Positions 57,263-64,000 of a stretch of 64,000 nucleotides of DNA are shown here, piece by piece (the stretch's first letter is position 1; every line of letters begins with the position of its first letter). The stretch comes from Tetradesmus obliquus (Eukaryota; Chlorophyta; Chlorophyceae; Sphaeropleales; Scenedesmaceae). The notes under the pieces are model-generated. The model did no database searches and was not told where the DNA came from. It was given only the letters and a program-made list of their open reading frames with translations. The position numbers and the translations under genes were made by a program. The stretch is taken from NCBI GenBank assembly GCA_030272155.1, contig CP126193.1, forward strand, positions 3,100,001 to 3,164,000. Reading direction: 5' to 3'.

Positions 57263-58513
57263 GATTGCAGCAGTCCGGCTGTACATATAGGTGGGAGTAG
57301 TGACCGATGGGGGTGTCTATCAGCTGGTGTGTGTCAGCATGTGGATGGATGCTGCTTCAGCAGTTGTTGGTGCAATGGCGGTAGCAGGTGCTGCTGTGGG
57401 TTTACAGCAGCTGCTGCTGAAACTGAACTAGCGGCAGGATGCGTGATGCTGTGCGTTGGCCATACAGCTGACGGGCGATAGCGTGTTGTTCAGCAAGTGT
57501 GTTGCCACTGCAATGTCTGATGTCAGGCTTAGGCGCATGTTGTTGCTGTGCAGGCGCCTGTCACAGTGGCAACGCATGGTGGCAACAGCGCATTGGTGTT
57601 GTCTGTTGAAAGCCTCGAGTGTTAAACTTGGCAGCATGCACTTGCTTGCACTCACGTTGGCTCCCAGAAGGCAGCTATTGATGCTGCACTGCTGGGGTCT
57701 GCAAGAAGCTTTGCAGGCCTGATGTGGTACAGCAGCCTTGGTGCTGGCAGGGTACATGATGGCATGTATTTATGCAGATTCACTGCAGTTTGATATTGCA
57801 CTGTGGTTTGTGCTTGTGGCTTAGGTACTTTGTGCATACCGCCTGGTGCAGTTTGCAGACCAGCATTTGGATTGCGTGATCGAGTCAGCAGCATGAGTAG
57901 CCTTGGCTCTTTCAGAACATGTGCGCTGAATAGTCTGTAAAGCATGGCTGTTACACGTCGTCTGGTCCAGGTCTTAGGCTGCTTTCTGTTGCAGCTTCAG
58001 CAGGTGTGTGCCTAGTCCAGGCAGTGGCAGCAGGATCCTGTCTTTTGAGACATTGCAAGGTGTTGCCAGTACCCTTGCTGATATATTGCTGCTTGTTGCA
58101 GCAAGTCATGCGGTCGAGGACAGCTGTGCCTGCTCGGTCCGAATGCACGGCGATGGCATGCCATGCCATGATGGCCTATGCGGGCAGCGCTCGACACATC
58201 ACACAGCCCACCAAAAACGCAATGGATGAGTTTGAAAAGTCATTTTCTCGTATTAAGTTATGAAGGACTGATTGAAGTGCCACAGATATTAGGCACCACA
58301 GCACAGCAGTGTCAGGCACAGGGCGCGTCCCGTGTCAGAGTGACTGGTAGCACGCATACGTTCTTAAGAAGAGTGTCTTCATTATGTCTTGTACACTTTA
58401 AATTATTTGGCGCTGCCTGAACACGTAGAAGCTATCATTCAAAACTGCTGGGAAGTACAACTCGAAACAGCCAGTGCCTGCTGTAGACGTTAGCACCACG
58501 TATAAGCGCGACG
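57263..58513. other. Intergenic, nothing convincing
   Basis: Contains the 3' UTR of the GPI-type gene and the promoter of the esterase. No exon chain seen on either strand. Confidence 0.4.
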
Positions 58514-60942
58514 ATGAAGCTTTTTCTAATAGTCTCGGCGTTACTAGCATGCTCGACGCTAGCAGCAGCATCCTGCCTGCCTGGGGACCTGCCATGCGCG
58601 TGCAAAGAGGCGGGCGGGCAATGGCGCGCCCTGAAAGAGCCACTGAAGCCAGTTTGCACGTATGAGTTCAAACAAAAGGTCAACGGACAAGGTGAGCTTC
58701 TAAGCAAGGCAGCATCAGCAACCTGCCTGAACAGCACTGCAGCAGCAATGGCAGCAGCGCCATGTTGACACGCCAGGACTGACAGTGGACCCCTGATATA
58801 TCCGCTGCACAGCACGTCCCCACACGCAGCATACGTTCACCTAATGCTGTTCTTTGGTCATCTCTTGACGCTGCTGCAGACATGACCAGGACGTTCAATG
58901 TGTTCCTGCCGGCTGGCTACCGCAACACGCGGCGCTACCCCGTGTGGATGCACATCCACGGCGTGTACTGGGGCTCCATGGACAACATCAGCCAGCGCAT
59001 GGGCTGGAATGTGCTGGCCATGGATGCCACTGCAAACTGGGATGGCGTGGCTGGCAGCGACAAGGTGTACAACAGCGCGATCGTGGTGTACCCGCAGTCC
59101 ACGCCCAGCCCATACACCAACCCAGACCAGCGCATGGTGAGCTGGCAGAGTTGGGCATGAAGCGTTTTGTCGCCGGCTGTGCATGTGCCAGTGGTAGCGT
59201 GGGTGGATGGTTCTCCTGGGGGTGGTAGAGGCAGTTGTTGGCTGCGCTATGGTGACACTTGTATATGGCACAAAGCAGTACAAGCAGGCAGCAGGTAGCA
59301 CCAGCTACAACCTCAGCATGCCTTCTCATCCATGACGTCCATTGATTGTGCAGCGCATCAAACAGCAGCTGCTTGTATGCAGCTCCTTTTGCGACCCCAA
59401 TGCTCAACGCATTGCACCGACTGCTGTTGTGTCCTGCTGCAGCTGTGGAACCTGCCGTGGTGGAGCTGCTCCGCCGGCTCCTGCGTGGACCGCAACATTG
59501 ATGAGATTGCATACATTGAGAGCGTGCTCAAGACCGTGCTGAGCAAGCTGTCAGTGGACAAGTCAAAGGTGCGGCAGCAGCCCTCTGTAAGCTAGTACTC
59601 CAAAACAGGACGGGAAGGTGACAGTAGTGACTGTGGTGACCAAACACAGGAGCTGCACACCAGCTGCTTCTAGAATGGAGGCAGTAATAGCATGGCTGGG
59701 ATTCACCAGTTTGGCAGCAGGCAAGCCCCCAAGCAGCAGCAGCATTTTAAGCATGTGCCTGTGCTCACCCTGCCTCTGCTTGCTCCTCCTGCCGGCTGCA
59801 GTTCTGGGTGACGGGCACATCAGCGGGTGGCATGATGGTCAACTACCTGCTCTGCAAGAGCGAGCTGTTCCAGCGCACAGCCACAGCAGTGGTTGACATG
59901 CTTGGCGGTGTGGGCGAGTCTTTCCTGGGTCAGTGCAGCCCCAAGGTGCAGCTGCCGCACCTCATCCTGCACGGCATGGAGGACCCTGTTATAACATACT
60001 GGAAGGACAACGTGGTGGACGGCTCCAACTTCATCTCGACACGTGAGTTGCTTGGTTGGCGCTGCTGCCGTGTTGTATGATGAGGTTAGTACGTGAGATG
60101 GCGGACAAGTGCACGCTGCGCTGCTGCATCTGCATCCGCAACACCAGCAGCAGTAGAGCAGCACTTGCACCCGAAGCTATACAGGGGGTTGTGCACCGAC
60201 GCTCAGCCAAGCAGCACTCCTGCTATGCGCGTCTTACGTGCTTGCACATGCTGTTGGCACCTCACTTACAGTCCTTCCTGCCCCCTGCCTGCCTGCTTAT
60301 CACAACAGTCAAGATGGCCAAGTGGTGGCAGGGCCTGCGCGGCTGCAAGGGAGAGCCCCGAGATGAGTACAATGACCAGACCTTGGAGTGCCACGTGTAC
60401 TGCGAGGGAGGCCCGGCTTCGGAGCGTGCAGAGCGGCGGCCAATGGGCCGCAAGACGATCCCAATGCACGGAAAAGAGGCCGCATTTGCGCTGCGGCAGC
60501 AGGGGGCTGGGCCTATCCTGAAGCTGTGCGGCATGAAGGGAGTGGGGCATGATCTTAACACGCCCTACCAGGGATATCCCTTTGATATCGCATGGTGAGT
60601 GCATGTTGTGCATAGAGGCCTCCTGCCGTCTGTTTGTTCAAAATTGTGCAAAATTGTGCACACCAGCCTCCTGCCGTCTGGCAGCTATGGAGCCAGTGGG
60701 ACAGCATACAGGTCAACACAGCAACAGCGGGCTCAAAAAAATTGAGCCATGCCAAGTAGACTTCCGCTAGGCATGCGCTGCTGTTGTCTAGTAGACATCA
60801 CGTTGATGGAGCCATAGCGTGCCTCATGTTGAGGCAAAGCTTATTGCTGGCTAGTAGTGCCCCTGCTGACCTCCAAACCTGCTCTGCTGCATCCTGCTGC
60901 TGCCTCTGCAGGGAGTTCCTCAAGAAGCAGTCAGGCCTGTGA
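58514..60942 (+). CDS. Secreted CE1/PHB-depolymerase-like esterase
   Basis: Six exons join in phase: 58514-58691, 58880-59136, 59443-59568, 59802-60042, 60309-60594, 60912-60942, giving 372 residues. Signal peptide MKLFLIVSALLACSTLAAAS leads to a Cys-rich start (CLPGDLPCACKEAGG). The alpha/beta-hydrolase core reads FNVFLPAGYRNTRRYPVWMH, IHGVYWG, then PWWSCSAGSCVDRNIDEIAY and the nucleophile elbow GTSAGG (G-x-S-x-G). LPHLILHGMEDPVITY supplies a likely acid, and VGHDLNTPYQGYPFDIAWEF the likely catalytic His. This layout matches the esterase_phd/LpqC/feruloyl-esterase group. It probably hydrolyses extracellular esters; polymer, feruloyl or other substrates cannot be told apart. Confidence 0.85.
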
Positions 60943-61715
60943 GCAGCTGCTGCCAGCTGCAAAGCTGGCAGTAACCGCAAGGCAGCTGGGCTGGCAGATG
61001 CAGTGCAGCAGCACTCTGCTGCCTTGGGATGGTCTGAGGCACCAGCTGCACAGGCTGCCCTGCAGCACCCTACAGCTAGCTAGCTAGCTAGCTGATCAGT
61101 GCAGTTTTGAGGTCTTGTTGTGGAACAGCAGCAGCAGTTGCTTTGAGACCGGCTGTCGGCAATTGATGATCAATGTAGGCCATGGTGGGTTGTAGGTAGC
61201 AGTAGGTAGCACAGGACTGCGTTAATGGTTTTGTAGGCACATTACTGATTCGGACAGCAATGGCATCATGCACTGCATTGGCGCTGCATACAACGGAGTG
61301 GGTTCCGCATCAGCTGATGCGCTTTGTTGCAGATGGTGCCAAGTAGGACAGCTATCTGCTGTGCAGCAGTAGCTGTCGACTATGTTGCTGCCACCAGCAG
61401 CAGGGATATGGCTGCTGCTGGTCCCATTACCATCACAGCAGTTGCACCCCAACATCAGTCACATGCAGCTGTTCACTCTCTGCTGGCTGACACAGCTTGA
61501 AGCTGTCAGCAGCTGTTGTTGCGGCTCAACAATTGTGGCACAACAATGGGCTGGCGTTGAGTGCTTCCGGCAATCGTCTGCATCGAGTTTGCTGTGCCTT
61601 TTCAATGGAAAAGTCCAATTGATGTTGGCTGGGCATTGCATGTTTTGTGTGCCACTGCACTCTGTACAGAGCAATGTGTGTAACATATCTGAAAGGCGCC
61701 CTCACAATTTGTGTG
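60943..61715. other. Convergent intergenic region
   Basis: Between the esterase and the minus-strand secreted gene. It contains a self-complementary (TAGC)n stretch at about 61075-61092 just after the esterase. No gene seen. Confidence 0.5.
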
Positions 61716-61720
61716 TTACA
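61716..61720 (-). terminator. TGTAA polyadenylation signal, 61953-63333 gene
   Basis: TTACA on the + strand, 233 nt beyond the stop of the minus-strand gene. Confidence 0.45.
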
Positions 61721-61952
61721 TGACGGGAACACAGCCCTCAGCTGGTTACAGCTCAGCAGGCGGAGGTCGGTCAGGCAGCATTCTTGGTGCACGCCTGTTA
61801 GAAATAGCCTGTGCCGGTTGAGCTGGCCCATTGGCCGTGTACTTCTGCTCAAGATGGCCTTTAGCTCAGCCGTGACCGAGGGAACACACACATCGGACAC
61901 TCGCAATCAGACAACTACACAAGATTTGTATGTACATGCAGTGAACGCACAT

Positions 61953-63333
61953 CTACTGCCGGCTGTTGGGCCTGCTGGTCAGCAGCCGCAGCACGTCAAG
62001 CTGCCCCTGACCAGCGCCACTGCTGCTGCCGCTGCTGCTGCTACCGCTGCTCTTCAGCTTTCTCCTCCAGCCTCCACCCATCCCCAGCATGCGCTGCTGC
62101 CAGTCAAGCAGCCCACCGTTCGCCAAGCTCTCCAGCCGCAACAAACCCTCGCTAGCATCTGCTAGCATGCTGTCAAACACACCCTGCACAGACGTCATCT
62201 GCTGCTCTAGCTGCTGCTCGACAGACTGCACCAGCCTCCAGGCATCATCTTGGCCCCAGTCGAGTGACAGCCCGTAGCTGCCGAGTGTGTCTGTGACGCC
62301 TGCTAGCGTCTCAGGCTTAAAGGCAGGCTTGGTATTGCTGCTGCTGCTGCCGCTTCCCGTAACCCCAGCCACAGCAGCAGTCAGAGGCTTGCCATTTACT
62401 GAGCCACTGATGACAACGCGCTGTGGGCTGTCACTGCTGCCAAATGATGACACTTGAATGCTGTAGGAGGTTGGCTGGCTGCTGCTGTGCTGCTCGAATG
62501 CTGCACTGCCCCACGAGCCCCATGCACTGTCAGGGTCCCAAAACATAGCTGCCTCGTGTCTGTCGCTGGTGCTTGCAGGAAAGGGCTGCTGGTTGTTACC
62601 CAAGCCGTCGAGGTCCAACTGGGGCACCGCAGGCTGCTGTGCGTCTGCTGCTGCGGCAGCGCGGCTGGCTACTGCTGCGGCTGCGGCTGCGGCTGCAGCG
62701 GCAGCCGACGGAGACACAGCATTGCTCTGCAACTGCGCGCTTGGCGCCGGTGCTTCAATACTGCCATCTGCAGAAGCCAAGCATGCGTAAGCATGGTTTA
62801 TGATAGAGCAGACAATGGCAGTTGCAGCATCTGAACTCAATGTGTAGGTGCTGTCAGTGCTACATGAGCTACAGCCAGCATGCATGCATGTGTTGACCAA
62901 GCACTCAACCAACAAACACCACAAGCAATCAGGCTGCCTGTAACACTTTACGCCTGCACTGCAGCAGAAATAACACCAAATCATCTCACCGTCTTGGTCA
63001 TCAGCTGGAGGGTTCATTGCAACTGCTGGGCTGGATGGAATTTCTGGCCTGCTGCTGCTGCTGCTGCCTGCTGCTGCCTCCACCAATTGCTGCCCCTCAT
63101 AAAACCTGCATAACACATATTAAATGTTTCACTGCATGTTCGCTAAAATTTTAACACCAAGGGCCGACCTACAGACAAAATTGTGCTTCAAAGATCGAGG
63201 CACTCGCTGTACTGCCCGCAAGGTCAGCTCACCGATGGCCTTGCGCACGAGGACTCAGAGCTAATGATGCATCAAATGTTACGGACAAAAGAAAGCAGAC
63301 CGCCAAGCAACTGTTCAGCTGGTGCTTCGCCAT
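61953..63333 (-). CDS. Secreted Ser/Ala-rich protein, family unknown
   Basis: Three exons join in phase: 63333-63233 (signal peptide MAKHQLNSCLAVCFLLSVTF then DASLALSPRAQGH), 63105-62990, 62767-61953, giving 343 residues. Exon 2 reads FYEGQQLVEAAAG and a Ser/Pro-rich stretch. Exon 3 has an Ala run, then a more ordered part (FWDPDSAWGSWGSAAF, YSIQVSSFGSSDSPQRVVIS, GSVNGKPLTAAVAGV) and a helical section (DAWRLVQSVEQQLEQQMTS, SEGLLRLESLANGGLLDW). It ends with a basic/Ser tail and LDVLRLLTSRPNSRQ. It has a TATA box about 90 nt upstream. No domain recognised. Confidence 0.7.
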
Positions 63334-63423
63334 CACACTCAGCTGCTCCGCACGGCAGCGCACTTCCAGAACTTGAACCGTTCTGCGTCAAACGCTTACT
63401 GCTAAAACTGCTTGAGCTAGATG

Positions 63424-63431
63424 TTTTTATA
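63424..63431 (-). promoter_or_regulatory. TATA box of the 61953-63333 gene
   Basis: The minus strand reads TTGTATAAAAACATC here, 91 nt before the start codon. Confidence 0.6.
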
Positions 63432-64000
63432 CAAGCCAGCTTTGTGTGCGGAGGCAGGTCTGCACGTTAGTGGTGACTGGCGCGCTGTCAGCAGTACACA
63501 CAACGGGTGGTATCAACCCCGCTTCACTGGGAAGCATGATCGATTGGTAGAGGCTACAAACACCACACATGTCTAGCAAAATTACAGATTAAGGGCTGGT
63601 CAATGCCCCTCAAAACAAACACACAGCGAATGAAAATGAAAAGTTGCATCATGCATGGATGATCCTGTCTGTGAGGCATCCCCCGGGGATGATCCCCGAG
63701 CTCACAGCATCCTGCAACACGTCAACACCAGTAATAGAGTGTGCTGCGCAACTGAGTGAGCCCACCTACGTGACCTTGGCAAGATAAACCCAGGGCTGTG
63801 GCAAGTACAGTCGGTGAAGCACCCATGTCGCACGCCATGAAGCACATCCGCAGGTCATGGCCAGCTAGTGGCGTGTGCAGAGCATGCAGGCCAAGCAGTG
63901 TGTCAGCACCGGCACAGCACCGGCACAGAAGGCCGCCCAGCATGTGACACCGACTTCCTGCCTTCCTGCCTTGTCTTTTTAGAGGCACCATACGGCTCCC
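63432..64000. other. Right edge, no confident gene
   Basis: A minus-strand frame (63991-63722) contains LGLHALHTPLAGHDLRMCFM and could be an exon of a neighbouring gene, but there is no start, acceptor or domain to support it. An inverted GC-rich motif (GGGGATGATCCCC) lies at 63684-63696. Confidence 0.3.

Noticed and set aside
61075-61092. Rho-independent terminator at the (TAGC)n palindrome
   Set aside because: Nuclear eukaryotic genes do not use such terminators; it is simply a self-complementary tetranucleotide repeat.

Overview
The window is nuclear DNA from a eukaryote, almost certainly a chlorophyte green alga. Genes are split by many short GT-AG introns. Proteins carry long Gln, Ala and Ser runs written as CAG/GCA/AGC tracts, TGTAA-type polyadenylation signals follow several stops, and plastid, mitochondrial and secretory leaders are frequent. 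The moderate GC and extreme CTG/CAG richness suggest a Sphaeropleales-like alga (Scenedesmus/Tetradesmus type); that placement is inference. There is no bacterial gene organisation, CRISPR array, rRNA or recognisable tRNA.

Layout, left to right: N-terminal part of an SHPRH-like SNF2/RING protein (1-1718, -); two-KH-domain RNA-binding protein (3499-7377, +); a gene-poor stretch with weak candidates and a small acidic protein (10195-10835, +); mitochondrial Rieske protein of complex III (12663-15411, -); plastid-type aldo/keto reductase (16122-20261, -), divergent from an mTERF-like organelle protein (20855-24231, +); DUF1824 plastid protein (26303-28627, -); a divergent pair of secreted proteins (29367-30109, - and 30600-32691, +); a repeat-bearing gene-poor interval; a 106-residue plastid-type protein (36254-36740, -); an ABF/ABI5-like bZIP factor (38519-41188, -); a secreted Ser/Ala/Thr-rich protein (42902-45057, -); a GT10 fucosyltransferase-like enzyme (45655-48399, +); a secreted protein with PTYGTG repeats (49107-51249, -); an unidentified multi-exon gene with an apparent one-base frameshift (53857-55694, -); a small GPI-anchored-type protein (56110-57262, +); a secreted CE1/PHB-depolymerase-like esterase (58514-60942, +); and a secreted low-complexity protein (61953-63333, -). 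Most exon models were closed by hand: splice phases agree at every junction and totals are divisible by three.

The genes do not form one pathway. Two themes stand out: organelle-directed proteins (Rieske, AKR, mTERF, DUF1824, the 106-residue protein) and a run of secreted or cell-surface proteins from 29 kb rightward, together with a Golgi-type fucosyltransferase.

The most unusual feature is structural. In four unrelated genes (KH, Rieske, DUF1824, bZIP) the 3' end of an exon plus its 5' splice site is tandemly copied into the following intron, giving decoy donors. In three of them the nearest decoy is a multiple of three away with the reading frame open through it. The Rieske gene also carries a 36-nt copy of an exon start plus its acceptor.
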